Counted from the first letter of the stretch, positions 9,944 to 21,520 are shown. The stretch is 64,000 nucleotides of DNA from Entamoeba invadens IP1 (GCF_000330505.1 NW_004440309.1:4532-68531); one strand, 5' to 3'. A program made the numbers and translations. The notes: generated by a model not told the origin, from the sequence alone.

Positions 9944-12741
9944 ATGGTAAAATTGGAGATGGTTTATCAAATGCAAATTGTATTGCATATTTTTACAATC
10001 TCTGATATATTTACTTTTATTAAAATCAACAAAAAGTGTCAAATTGCTGTTACTTCATTAAAAGTGAATCCCTAGTTTTACAAATCGAAAGACGTCGAAA
10101 CTTTTTGTTCTAAATTTTCTACAGACACTGTTAATTGCAATTTTCTTCAAATATCAAACGACGTTTTGACAAAAGCAGTTTATATTCGAAATATCAAAAT
10201 CACTCCAACATTACTTAATAATCTAGATTCACTCGAAGATGATAAAATCATAAACAAAATAACTTCAATGATAATAGAAGACCCTCCTTTGTTATTCAAA
10301 AAGTCTTTTGAGCAAATTCGACTTGATAATTCTCTTTTTCAAAAAATTATCAAATCAAAAGTTTCGACAATAAAAATGAGTTGTTTAAAATTCTATTACT
10401 TTATTTTGTTTACTGAGAATTTTAAATATTTGTACCATTTTCCTTAAAAAGTATTATTAAGTTTTGGAGAGTTCGACACCGAAATTTGTAAACAACGTAA
10501 TTTGCAAATAAACTTCGATGCGATAAACAGCGCTGTGAGTAAATACAACACCTGCATTTACATTGACTGGACTAATGTCACACCGTACCAAGAAAAAGTC
10601 GTTCTAACACCAAATTGTAAAAATTATTCACAAAAAGTTTTTCCAAATTATTGTGACAAAATAGAACCACTGTTTACAAGCAAATTCGGCAATTATATTT
10701 CAGTCAAAATCACCGGTCGAAGTAACACAGTCGATTATTCGAATTCGGAAATTTTTTTAAAAAAGTGTTATGCAACAAAAATTGAATTTGAAATTATGAT
10801 GGAAAGAACGGCAACTCCACATACATTGAGTAAACCCGATTTTCAAAATGAATTTTATTTGGACCAGTTGACGATACCAGACTTTGTCAAAAGTTTGACA
10901 CTTGATGCGCAAGGTGAATCAAAAAAGAAAATTATTGTCCCTCTCAACATGAAGATCGATGAAATAAAATTGTACGGCGGTCAATTTGTCTTTCAAGAAA
11001 TACTTGAAACCGTCAAAATAGTCAAAATTCAAAACGCAAATTTCACACTTCAAAAACTTGTTTTGAACATGAAAACGAAAATGTGGAGACAAGAAAATGA
11101 GCTGCTGTTTCCAAACGTTGAAGACATGACACTGATGAACACCTCAAACCTTGAAATGTGCAAACACGAGAAATTAAAAACACTAAAAAATTATAATTCG
11201 TCTAATATAGACTTTTTTGTTGGGGAGAAGTGCAGTACAATTGACATTCAGAAGCTCAAAAATTGTAGACTTTGTATTGATTGCAATTTTAAAAACAACT
11301 TTTCATTCAAAAAATGTGACAACACAACATTCGATTTTGTACACACACATTTAAATCATTTCTCTTTACAGTTTATAAAGTGTCTATTTCCAACAATTTC
11401 TGTTGACACAACACAATGTCGTCGATTGATTTTCAAACGTGTCGAACTCTAAAACTTTCGCAAACCATTATAACAGACAATATTTCTTTATTTGATACAA
11501 GTTTTTATAACACAACAAAAATCAGTGCTAAAACTGTTTTTCTTAAACAAATTTCAGAATTTCTGCCAACCGACTTTTCGCACACAAATACAGTAAAATT
11601 GTTTGGGATGTACAACTTCATTTTTGAAAGAACGTTTGAAAAATGTGAATGTTTAGAAATTGTTTTTTGTGGGAATTTAAATTTTGTTTTTGAAGAGGCC
11701 AATTTAAAGAGTTTAAAAATTGTGTCTTCTCAAAATGTGACATGCTCTGGAAATTGCACCGGCGTAGAAAAATGTACTATCAGTGGAGAAACTACTTATC
11801 AATTTCCTACAAACTTTAACATTAAAATCATTCAAATTGAAAACAAGAAAACGATTAACACACTCGAACACAATGAAAAATTGGATATATTTAAATCAAT
11901 GGAAAATAATACATTCAATGAGTTACAAACCTCGTATTACAATTTAGATCGTATAAAAGACACCAACAATTTAAGTGTAAAACGATATTCTCCATACGGA
12001 ACTGCGCCCAGTGGATATCTTCATGATTTGTTATCAAATAACAAAGAGATAGTTGTTACAAAGCCATTTGTCAATGTCTTTAATTGTGTTTGTTCAAAAC
12101 TGAAGTTCACATCGGATATAGAATATCTATCACTATTAAAAATATCAAATTTTATTGGGAGAATGCCAAAGTTGTCAAATTTGTTGATTGGTCACTTGAA
12201 ATTGGAGAATTGTGTAAATACAAGCGATCTACAAACTATGGCAATTCGGCAATGTTCTGCAATATATGTTACTATTCATAAATATAACAATTTTGTTTGG
12301 CAATTTTCAGGAAAAACGAAACACCTTGAAACTTGCGATTCTAATGGACAAATTTCTTTTGAATTGTCAAAATTGGCATTTGAAAGTTTTGTTTTTAGAA
12401 ATTGCAAGTTTGACAAAAACATATTTAACGTGGAAATGGTGCACTATGTGCAAAACATGATAATTGAGAACACCGCACTGGATAATTCATTTGAAGAAAA
12501 ATGCATTGGAAAATTGGTTGTGATGAATAACAACAACATAACACGTAACGACTATATCGAACTAGTGGCTAAAAGTGCAAAATTTGTTGATTGTAAAAAT
12601 TACAATTTAAAAGTTGTAAACGGTAATGAAACACTTTTGATCGATAATAGCACCACTTTTAAAATTGTCACAAACAATCAACAAAATGTCGAAACAATAA
12701 ATTCAAATAATGTTGGAATATCAAGCGAAATAAAAAGTTGA
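9944..12741 (+). pseudogene. Large Entamoeba repeat-type hypothetical protein, broken
   Basis: A single gene of about 930 codons is readable from ATG at 9944. TAG at 10073-10075 interrupts the first segment (...INKKCQIAVTSLKVNP, then FYKSKDVETFC). TAA at 10445-10447 interrupts the same frame again. At about 11416-11450 the frame shifts and continues to TAA at 12741. The N-terminal pattern, a helical segment with INKKC and then NP, is like that of the many Entamoeba proteins with a short F-box-like head followed by leucine-rich or solenoid repeats. The rest has loosely periodic hydrophobic strands with Asn and Cys, consistent with a solenoid, but I cannot assign a named repeat. Family membership is inference; the three breaks are seen directly. 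Confidence 0.65.
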
Positions 12742-13450
12742 CAAACAAGTTCAAAAAACATAATACATTGAGTCGGTCTTATTTGTTATATTTCTATACC
12801 TCCATTGTTTAATAAATACAATATCTGAAGCATTGACTGTGTATATTTGTAATTGTATATATTATTATTCCTTTTAAAAACAATAACACAATATTTTTAT
12901 ATATTGTTAAAAAAAAGAAATATCACTTTGTTATAATAACACAAGATATAATTTTGTAATCAATGTTTTGGATATTGAAATAATTTAGTTTCTAATTTGC
13001 TTATTATTTATATTAAAGTTGTTGGATTTTTTAAATTAATTATTAAACACTTAAAAGAAAACCAACAGAAATATTTACTGTTAACGATCCACACTCATCA
13101 TGCTCATCTAATTGTTGTTTGTGATATTTTGTCTCATTTATTATTTAACTCGTCAAAAGTAAAAAAATGTTAAATGATCATTAATTAATTTGTATTTTGG
13201 TTTATTGTGTTTTCTTTAAACACAAAATTATCATGTTTTTTTATAAAACATATTAAAATAAATAATTCATTTGTAGTTTTACGCATATATATTTAACATC
13301 ATCCAAATGATTGGTAAATTTACATTTCTGCTTGCTTTATAACATTTACAACAAAACATGAAAATTGATATATTGTTTTTTTAAATTAAACAATAAACAA
13401 TTATTTTTATCGAAAAAAGATTAAAAAATACAAAATCAGATTGTGAACTA
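12742..13450. promoter_or_regulatory. Intergenic upstream region with GAAC-like motif before the start
   Basis: Very AT-rich spacer with no gene. TGTGAACTA lies directly against the start codon at 13451. It resembles the Entamoeba GAAC core element, but its position so close to the ATG makes function uncertain. Confidence 0.3.
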
Positions 13451-15418
13451 ATGGAGTTATTGCTTCTTTACGTGATACTTTTATCAGTGGTTTCGGCAGA
13501 AACAAATATCCTTGTAAATCCATCATTTGAAATAATGGATGGCAACAAAGTTAAAAATTGGTCTTTTTCATCATCGGCAACAGTACATACAACGGATAAA
13601 AAGGATGGTTTACAGTCAATAAAAATAAAGGGTACATCAAAAGTGGAATTTGTAAGTCAAAAAGTGTCTTTAGAAACGAGTTTTCAGTATAAAGTTTGTT
13701 GCAATGTTAAATTAGACGCAAACGAAAATAATTTTTTTATGTTTGCTATTGAAGAGTTTTTCAATGGTACTTATATTACCGGATCATACAGCCCGCGATA
13801 CAATCAAACGAATGGATGGGAAAAATTGTGTTTTAATACATATATTATTAAAAATGAAACTCACACATACACAAACATTTATTACGTCGTTAAAGACACC
13901 TCAGGTGTTGCTCTTGTTGATAGTGTATCAGTGACCAAATTAACATCTTTTCTTGATAACGTCGAAGTAGTAAGTTACAGACAAGAAGTCCATGACACTC
14001 ACAAGTCCTTTGAAGTATATGTTAAACAAAACGCATCGTCTCTTGTTGATCTTCAACATCTTAAAATAACAGTGTCGATTTTTAAAAGTGGCGTTCTAAA
14101 AAAGACTCAAACTGCTTATGCGACTGGTACGGTGACCAAATTTTTGTTTGAAAACGAATTCAGCGTTAAAGGAATTTATGATGTGACTGCAGAGTTGTTG
14201 TATGTGCCCGAAAACACCAAAGAAGTCGTAAAAACAAAATTTAATCGAGTCATTGATAAACAACAGAAATACACATTTGATAAATATGGAAGAGTTCTTG
14301 AGAATGGAGTACCCATATTACCCATTGGTTTGTATTACTATGCAATAACTGAAAGTGAAATAGACCAACTTATAACAACACACATCAATATTATGATACC
14401 TTATAGACGGCCGTCAATCAAAATGTTGGATTTGATGAATTTGAAATATGGAGAACGATTAAAAGCGGTGATAACAGTGAGAGATTTGTACTCTTATAAT
14501 AAAAATTCTTGTAATGTCACAAAGGATTATTATAATGTTGAATATAACAATTTGCTAACGTACGTCGAGACATATAAAGACCATCCAAATGTTTTTGCGT
14601 GGTATGTTGACGACGAAACACCATTGTGTGGAATTGATGAAATGACCAATTTGACGATGACTATTAGAGATAAAGACCCCGATCATCCGTGTTATTCAGT
14701 GTATTATCAGTATTTGGATACTGTACAATACCTCCCGTCTTTTGATGCGTTTGGTCTTGATATATATCCAATTAACGAATCTACAGTGTATTCTGTGTAT
14801 AATCTTCAAAATAAAATTAATAATGATGTTATGGGAACACGTTCTACTTGGCCGGTAATACAAGCAATGAACTGGATGTCGTATGCTCTCCAATTTCCAG
14901 AAAAATACAAAAATAAAAATACAAGAGCACCAACATTGCAGGAGTTGCGAGTGATGAGTTGGTTGGGTTTTATTGGAGGAGCTAAGGGGATGTTTTATTA
15001 TTCGTATTTCGACTTTGTGTATATGGACGATAAAGGTGATCCTTTTATGAACAGATGGTTTGATTTGACAGTCGCAACAAACGAAATTTATAACATGAGG
15101 GATATCATCCTTTCTGTTGAAGAAACATCACAATACACCGTGGAGGTAGAGACGGATCGTGTGTTGTATTTGAAAAAAAGAGTAAAGAATTATGATTATA
15201 TTATTATTGCAAATGCAGACGAAAAAGAAAGCAGAAGCGCTACTGTCTATCTTCCAAATAATAAATGTGAAAGAATAATGGGAAATGGAAAAATCGATAA
15301 AACTGAAGAAAAAGTCAATATTAAATTGGAACCAATTGATGTGTTTATATTAAAAATGGAGTCGGCCTCTTTAGGCGTTGTTGTGTCATTTGCATTTTTA
15401 ATTTTGTTCGTATTTTGA
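13451..15418 (+). CDS. Secreted, membrane-anchored glycoside-hydrolase-like protein
   Basis: The 655-residue protein begins with a clear signal peptide (residues 1-16, ending VVSA). Residues about 20-165 resemble a carbohydrate-binding jelly-roll (NILVNPSFE opening, VDSVSVTKL closing). A linker beta domain follows. Residues about 285-560 read as a TIM barrel: it opens with NGVPILPIGLYYYA and carries HPNVFAWYVDDETP at about 378-391, where an acidic residue at 387-389 is in the position of the general acid of clan-A-type glycosidases. It continues with FDAFGLDIYPI. The C-terminal tail (ASLGVVVSFAFLILFVF) is a GPI signal or membrane anchor. Many NxS/T sites suit a surface protein. The substrate cannot be told from sequence. 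The gene is intact and intronless, unlike its decayed neighbours. Confidence 0.75.
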   Translation: MELLLLYVILLSVVSAETNILVNPSFEIMDGNKVKNWSFSSSATVHTTDKKDGLQSIKIKGTSKVEFVSQKVSLETSFQYKVCCNVKLDANENNFFMFAIEEFFNGTYITGSYSPRYNQTNGWEKLCFNTYIIKNETHTYTNIYYVVKDTSGVALVDSVSVTKLTSFLDNVEVVSYRQEVHDTHKSFEVYVKQNASSLVDLQHLKITVSIFKSGVLKKTQTAYATGTVTKFLFENEFSVKGIYDVTAELLYVPENTKEVVKTKFNRVIDKQQKYTFDKYGRVLENGVPILPIGLYYYAITESEIDQLITTHINIMIPYRRPSIKMLDLMNLKYGERLKAVITVRDLYSYNKNSCNVTKDYYNVEYNNLLTYVETYKDHPNVFAWYVDDETPLCGIDEMTNLTMTIRDKDPDHPCYSVYYQYLDTVQYLPSFDAFGLDIYPINESTVYSVYNLQNKINNDVMGTRSTWPVIQAMNWMSYALQFPEKYKNKNTRAPTLQELRVMSWLGFIGGAKGMFYYSYFDFVYMDDKGDPFMNRWFDLTVATNEIYNMRDIILSVEETSQYTVEVETDRVLYLKKRVKNYDYIIIANADEKESRSATVYLPNNKCERIMGNGKIDKTEEKVNIKLEPIDVFILKMESASLGVVVSFAFLILFVF

Positions 15419-15655
15419 TCTAAAAGTTCATTATTTAATGATACAATTCGTTCCAATTTTCGTTTATTTTGAATTATTACTGTTTTGATAAAAATTAGTG
15501 CAAGTTAACACTTAAAAGCCATACAAAATGCGTTTTTGGAAAATGATGATGTTCAAAAATAACAAAACCATTCAAAAATATAATGTTTTATAAAATTTTA
15601 AATCAAATAGTAAAAAACCTATAAAATTAAACTAGTCTTAGCTTAAAAAATTGAA
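15419..15655. other. Intergenic, no gene seen
   Basis: 3' flank of the glycosidase-like gene; AT-rich, nothing recognised. Confidence 0.5.
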
Positions 15656-16150
15656 TGGCTGTTGAGGTCAGAACGGACACCTATTTGTCCACCCTATTTT
15701 ACACGACCAAATATTCATGAATTTTGCTGCATTTGTTGCATTCTTCCCTTAAAGTTATTATTCCCAAAATCGTTATAATTTCAAATTATGCAACCTGTTG
15801 AATCCGTAAAGCCACATTAAACTGAGGCTTTTTTATTGTTGTTGAATAATCACAACTCAAACTGTTAAATATTCTTTGTTTCGCTTCAACCACAAATTAT
15901 TTTTCTTTTTTACCCAAAATTGTCTCCAAATCAATACCATTCGACATGTCATTGAATGTGTCGTCAAGATGTAAACCCTTTAGCAGCGTCAGAGAGTCCA
16001 TCCATGTTGTCGTGGACTTTGTCTTTAAACATTTATAATGAAGCTTTTCATTTTATCGGCCAAGCTTTGATCATATTATTTAAGTGGCTCACTTATCAGC
16101 TTTGACTCGAGCTGCTATTCTTCTTTCCTATATTTTTATTTCCTTGCCAA
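15656..16150 (-). pseudogene. Coding relic with scattered stops, unknown family
   Basis: One minus-strand frame keeps protein-like composition across about 165 codons with roughly nine TAA/TAG/TGA interruptions. Its most convincing parts read TTTWMDSLTLLKGLHLDDTF (about 16010-15950), FVVEAKQRIFNSLSCDYSTT (about 15890-15840) and LREECNKCSKIHEYLVV (about 15750-15700). The region is noticeably less AT-rich than true spacer. No domain is recognised. It lies just outside the left end of the pogo-like element, so it is an older decayed gene beside the insertion rather than part of it. Confidence 0.45.
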
Positions 16151-16441
16151 GGCTTAATGTATTTTTTATAATTGAAGGTTTTTTATTACGACTATTAAAA
16201 TTATTATAAAATTGTTTAATACCTGAATATTATTTTTTATAGTTCAATTATAGTAAATATAGGGTATGTTGTAAATTAAAAGATTATTTTAAACCAATTA
16301 AGTTCTATTAGAAAAAATCAAAAGGGCGGACAAAAAAACGTCTTTTTGACAATTAAGTTAAGCAAAAATGGGGTGCCTGAGCAAAATAAAATTTCGATAA
16401 AATCACCCAATAATTAATCTAAATTATTTAATAAGTTTTGT
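16151..16441. other. Intergenic, no gene seen
   Basis: AT-rich spacer up to the TA that borders the pogo-like element. Confidence 0.5.
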
Positions 16442-17498
16442 TACAGGGGTGAAAGTAGACCTGTAAAAATGAAAGTGAAATGTAAAAACAAGGGTTTCAA
16501 AAAAATAATTTTGATTGGTCAATTCCCAAAACCCTTTCTTTTTCTTTTTCTTTTTGTTTTTTTGAAAAATAGCCGAAAAAACAAGGAGAAAAAAGACAAA
16601 TTTTCTAGAGTTTGACGAAATTTGTTATAAATATTTAACTTTTTATAGCTTTTTAATTAATAATTATATTTAAATTCACACTTTCGAAATATTATAAAAA
16701 GCTAATAATTAATTGAACCAAACAAAGGGAAAAAGAGGAAAATTAAAATAAACTGAGCTAGCTCCATGTTCGATGCTGTCTACACAAAGAAACAATTGAA
16801 TATGATTAATAAGCCCTTGAGACAAATACACTTGTAAACTTCATGTAACTGACCAATTAAAAAGGTTTATCAACTTCGGTTCGAAGGTTTGTCTGAAATT
16901 GTGAGGAGAATAAATCAAAATATTCTTTATTGTCATAGCCTAATTATCGGATCACCTCAGAGTAATCAAATTAAACACACTAAACGTAGTACATCATATT
17001 GAAATACAAATGATTAAATAAATAACCTATAGGTCAGTATTTAATTTTCAGAGAAACATGAACAACAAACTTATATGTTTTCTCGAAAAAATTGTTGATT
17101 CGGCAATTTGGAATTACAAATACGGGGACACTTTTATTCTCAAAGTGGTGTAATAAATGCGATATTAGAGATCAATGGACTGTAGTGCCTTACAATGGGT
17201 TCCTTGAAAACACAAGTTCATTTTAATTTAACGGGGTTTGGTAAAGGGTTTAAATAACAATATACAATTTTATAGTTTATATAATAAATTTAAATAGTTT
17301 ATTTTAACGGTCATAAATGTGAATCAAACCACTATTATGTTTTATTAACAAATAAGTATTGAAAAATATTATTTATTTTATTATAATTTTAGTTTATTTA
17401 TTCAATTCGTCCATAATTGTTGAATGAACATTTTCAATCCGATAAAAAACAAAATGTTGTTAATTAAATTAACTATTCATCTAACGTTTCTTTTCCAA

Positions 17499-18341
17499 TT
17501 AAGAAATACGGAAACAAAAGATGAATTGGTCTTCTTTGTGTTTCAAAACAATCTCCAAAGGAAGTCCTGATATAAATTTGTAAAGAATGAAAAAATTACT
17601 GTATTCACACTCCAATGTTTGTTGTTGTGGGATTGTATAAAATGGTATTTGGTCAAGTTTACCAAAGATGGTTTGAAGTAGATACCAACAATTATCATCA
17701 ACTGGAGGCCGAGGAAGGGTGTCATTTTTGTAACAAGCAAGTGAAACAAGATAAAGAAAACTCCAGTCAAACTCGTTCTTTTTGATGAAAATCAAACAAC
17801 TCCAATATTTTCCAGAGACGAACATTGGAATCACAACCAATCTTTTTGTTATTAAAGGTGGAATTCGGTTTCTTTGAATACATAAGTCGAGTTCAGTAGT
17901 ATATAGACACTGGACACCAGCTTCAGAAAGATCAAATAAGTGGTATTGAATATAACAATCGATGCTGTCTCTGTCGAGCCACTTGTCTCTTTCACAATCG
18001 ATCGTCTTTCCAAAATTTAATTGGTTACCAATATCGATTTCACAGTTTGTAGTGATGTGAGTGATGTCAGATGTTGTTGGGTTTTTTGATTGTTTAACGC
18101 TTTTGTTCTCTATTTCTTTATCTTTACACTTCTCTTCTTTCTTCTTTGGTGTTTTGAAAGGAAGTTCAGTAAGGAGTTCATTAGAATTAATTTCGGGGAC
18201 ATTGTCTTCAGTTCTCAGTTTTACTTTCCTTAATTTCTTCTTTCTTTGCGCCTCTTCATTTCTTTTGAGTTTCTCTTTTTCAACTTTTTTTCGGGTTCTT
18301 TCTTCTTTCTTCTCTCTTTCTTTGTCTTCTTTTTTTTCTTT
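17499..18341 (-). pseudogene. Ulp1/C48-like peptidase frame inside the transposon
   Basis: The frame is open from just after a TGA at 18344-18342 to 17499, without an ATG near its beginning. The first about 80 residues are a charged Lys/Glu/Arg coil, then a linker. The last about 200 residues follow the Ulp1/SUMO-protease order: DKWLDRDSIDCYIQYHLF (the W-L-x-D-x-x-I motif), RLVVIPMFVSGKYWSCLIF where the family has a His-Trp pair, and PQQQTLECEYSNFFILYKF where it has Q..DCG. The Cys and the Gln-rich oxyanion stretch are kept, but the His position reads Tyr and the DSL Asp position reads Val. A working enzyme would cleave ubiquitin-like tags; this copy should not. It follows the transposase end-to-end in another frame, so the two may once have been one protein. 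Confidence 0.55.
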
Positions 18342-18351
18342 TCAAGCTTAT

Positions 18352-19737
18352 TCAGTTCAAGTTCTTCTCTCTTTTCGATTTGTTGTCTTTTGGAAATTTC
18401 AACCATTTTATATGGCCTTCATCTACCTTTACATTGTGACGTCCTTTCTCCAACTCTCTTACAGTGAACGATAACAATGCACGAACAATGTCGGGCTTTA
18501 TTGACAATTCTCTTGCCAGTAAAGGATTCGCCCGACAGTAGTACCAACCATTAGAACTACGAATGACTTCAATACCAACTTGTCGAAATGAGTTTATTGT
18601 TGCTAGAATAGTCGCAGTTCTTTCAAAGCTCATTAAGATGTTGACTGTTGATTTTGACATTTTGCTTAGTTGATATTCATCTTTGAGAATTTGTGAGAAT
18701 GACTGACTTTTGTACCCTGTTCCTCTTTTCATCTCTTCTTGAAATGTGTATAACTGTTTCGTGGTTTTTGAATAACCAAGATAGAAATCACGTGCTGAGA
18801 CACCATCTTCCTCCAACCTCCACTTTTGATCGGCAATTTGTTGGTTCAACATCTGGACCATTTCTGTTGCACCAATTTGCCCCGTATCTTCTTTCTCTTG
18901 GCTTTCCAATTGAAAGACGTTGTCAACTTCAAACTCCAATACTGACTCTGTTATCTTTTCTCTGTTTTGTTGACTGAAAATACCAACGTCAAGCATATGC
19001 AAAAAGTTGGTTGTATTTGGGACAAAAAAGAGAACTTTGATGTTTTCATCGTCAAGATTCTTTAAAATATCTTTGTTGTTATGAGAACTACAATTGTCGA
19101 GGAAAAGCAAGATATTACCTTTGTATTTAAATATGTTTCTCAATCTGAGCACTTCAGGTATAAAAACTTTGTCTATCCATTCTTGAAACAACACATTGGA
19201 AAGAGTGCTCTTTTTCCCAAACATTAAATGTGTGTTTTCTTCGTAATATCCAGAATTATTCAAGTACTTCTCGATGGAATGGTTTGGGATGATGAGTGTC
19301 TGCTTCAGACGCGTACCAATTGCGTTGATCAAAGCGATGTGTGTTATTTTCTTGGAAGATTTGTCGGTTGCACATCGAACACATTTGAGATCCACTTTCT
19401 CGGGTATGAACACTTTGATGTTTTTATAGTCGATAAAATCTTGGTGCCCACTTTCGTCCATGTTAAACACGAATGACGCCGGGACACCTTCAAGCTCTTT
19501 ATCAATCGTGTCATAATAAAGAAAAATATCTTCTGGTGGCACTCCCAACCTCGCCTCCTCAACTATTCTTGCTTTGACGCATTTGAGGCCGATTGATTGC
19601 ATTAAATAATATATCCCTGGGCGCGTGTAAGACTTGTTAAAACACCTTTCAATGTATTCCGATACCCACCTCGAAGTGACGACTCTTCCAAATTCAAACT
19701 GTGTTCGTATCACGGTTTTCAATTGTGATAATTGTTG
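18352..19737 (-). pseudogene. pogo-like DDD transposase, main frame
   Basis: About 460 residues of transposase. The catalytic core is complete: Asp in FNMDESGHQDF, Asp in NILLFLDNCSSHNN and Asp in FLHMLDVGIFSQQNR, each in the spacing of DDE_1/pogo enzymes. The N-terminal 60 residues (VVTSRWVSEYIERCFNKSYT ... YYLMQSIGLK) look like the second helix-turn-helix half. No ATG begins the frame: it runs back to TAA at 19738-19740, and homologous upstream sequence continues in other frames. The C-terminus becomes Lys/Arg-rich and stops at 18352, where the sequence continues in a shifted frame toward the peptidase. The protein would bind the element ends and move it. With the broken N-terminus this copy is likely dead. 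Confidence 0.8.
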
Positions 19738-19740
19738 TTA

Positions 19741-20330
19741 GTTTAATTTTGATTAACCTCCTTGAGTTTTTTAAGTTGTAAATAGACTTCTCTCCCCGAA
19801 GTTTCACTCTTGATATCTCACTTGGTGAGATGTTGTAAACGTTTCCCAAAACAGTGTAGTCGATAATATATGTTTCCCGCCATTGTCTTTGTTGAATTCT
19901 GCCACTTTTGTTGTTATGAAATGAACCTGTAATTGCCTGGACTCCGACGCAAGACCAAATTCTTCAGTTGCAAGTATTTTATAGAAGAAATGTCTGACTT
20001 TTACCCTTACATCCTCGTCGTATTTTGTTTCCAAATATAAACGAGAAATAAATTGTTTGGAGTAAGAATAGATTCATCAAGGTTCTCGTACAAATATTTT
20101 TGATTGACCACTAATTAATGACGTTCTTTCTCAGTAAGGAACTTCTCGTATTCTTCACAAAACAAGAAGGAACTTTTACAGTCAGTCTTTTCTTCACTTT
20201 TTGTGCCGTCGATAACTGTCGGTGATGCTTTGATATAATCATCTAGTGAAATATTCTCAAGAATGCACTCCTGCCTACATTCAAAATTAACTCCGAAAAA
20301 AAGATGAGGGGCTGTTTCGGAAAAAAACAC
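19741..20330 (-). pseudogene. N-terminal transposase pieces, frameshifted
   Basis: Three short frames in order: 20330-20115 (MFFSETAPHLFFGVNFECRQ onward), 20034-19804 (METKYDEDVRVKVRHFFYKI onward), and a third shifted frame around 19860-19750 that reads GNVYNISPSEISRVKLRGEK and then NLKKLKEVN. The last has the shape of a helix-turn-helix DNA-binding motif, as expected at the front of a pogo transposase. The transition from the second to the third frame falls inside about 19900-19850. I read all three as one original N-terminal region damaged by indels, though small introns could explain part of it. Confidence 0.5.
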
Positions 20331-20567
20331 GTGAATTTTTTGCCCATTTTTTTTATTTCTTCTATTATTTTAGATCGAACATTTTTAAGTTGAAAATGGT
20401 TGATTTTGGTTTTCTTAAAAATATCAATTCAAATCATTCCACAATTCTTTTGTCATTTTTGAAATTTGTGAAAAAAGCTGTTTTGGTGAAAAAAATGCTA
20501 TTATTATCTACTAAACCCTTGTTTTTACATTTCACTTTCATTTTTACATTCCACTTTCACTCCTGTA

Positions 20568-21520
20568 TAATAATTTCAAAAACTGTTAAAAAAGCAGTAT
20601 TGGATTGTATGGAAGTTAAGATGATAAACAATCAAAAATATATTTTATGCTAGCGATTCACACCCATATCGACTTAAATTCGATGTAAAAATAACTTATA
20701 TTGTTGGATTTTGAAATAAAAATACAATACTGAAATTTGTTTTGTCGTTCCTGTTGTTTTTTTAAATATAAAAAATATTTAAAATAGATAATTGTGTTAT
20801 TAAGTGACATATTGTTTTCTTTTAATACAAAAAATGGTTTGCTCTCTATGATTGCAAAAATTTGGCAATATTATTTTTACAGATAAGTTTGCTTGTTGAA
20901 AAATAGATATATTTAGCGATAATTTTAATAATAAACAAATTTATATTAATTTGGCTTTTAAGATAATTAAATAATAGTTAATTTATGATTTTTATAAAAA
21001 ATATAAATACAATAATATTAACATTGTAAATAAAATGTTAATAGTAAGTTATAGCTTTTGAAATTAATACAATTCAATTGTGAACATATTATAATTCACA
21101 CAACATATTCCACCGACTTGAAACTACCTTACCACCACAGTGTTTTATTTTAAATAGAACAAATTGTATGATAAAAATGTACACTGTTATTTTCCAATTT
21201 AAATTGAAATTCAATAAAACAAACCCTAAATAGAAGTACCGGCGTTGTTTGTCAAATCAAAATAAAAGAAAAACATTGTTTTTATTATTAATTTATGTTT
21301 GGAGTTGTTTTTGAAACCAGAATACAGACAAATTGTATGCACGATACATGTTATAAACCCAAAAGAAGTCAAAAAATCGCATTAAAGATCCAAAGTATTT
21401 GTATTACAACGCGGTATTTATAACTTATCGTATTTTTTATCGATAAGAAACACAATTATTAAAATAGAAAAACAAAGCAATATTTAAACACGAATTCGAT
21501 AATCAATCACAACATTCAAC
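20568..21520. other. Intergenic, no gene seen
   Basis: AT-rich spacer following the right end of the pogo-like element. No supported gene or repeat. Confidence 0.5.

Larger units (their letters stand above)
16442..20567. mobile_element. 4.1 kb pogo-like DNA transposon with both inverted ends
   Basis: The left end at 16444 begins CAGGGGTGAAAGTAGACCTG. The right end at 20565, read in reverse, begins CAGGAGTGAAAGTGGAATGT. The two arms stay matched for about 55 bp, with only a few differences, through ATGTAAAAACAAGGGTTT. TA lies on both outer sides (16442-16443 and 20566-20567). CAG termini, TA target duplication and the DDE_1-type transposase place it in the pogo branch of Tc1/mariner. Inside, all on the minus strand: N-terminal transposase pieces (20330-19723), main transposase frame (19722-18352), then a C48-like peptidase frame (about 18340-17499). 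Frameshifts in the coding part indicate an inactive copy, but the well-matched ends suggest fairly recent movement. Confidence 0.85.

Noticed and set aside
18061..18474. 137-codon plus-strand frame rich in Ser, Phe and Leu
   Set aside because: Antisense shadow of the Lys/Glu/Arg-rich segment between transposase and peptidase.
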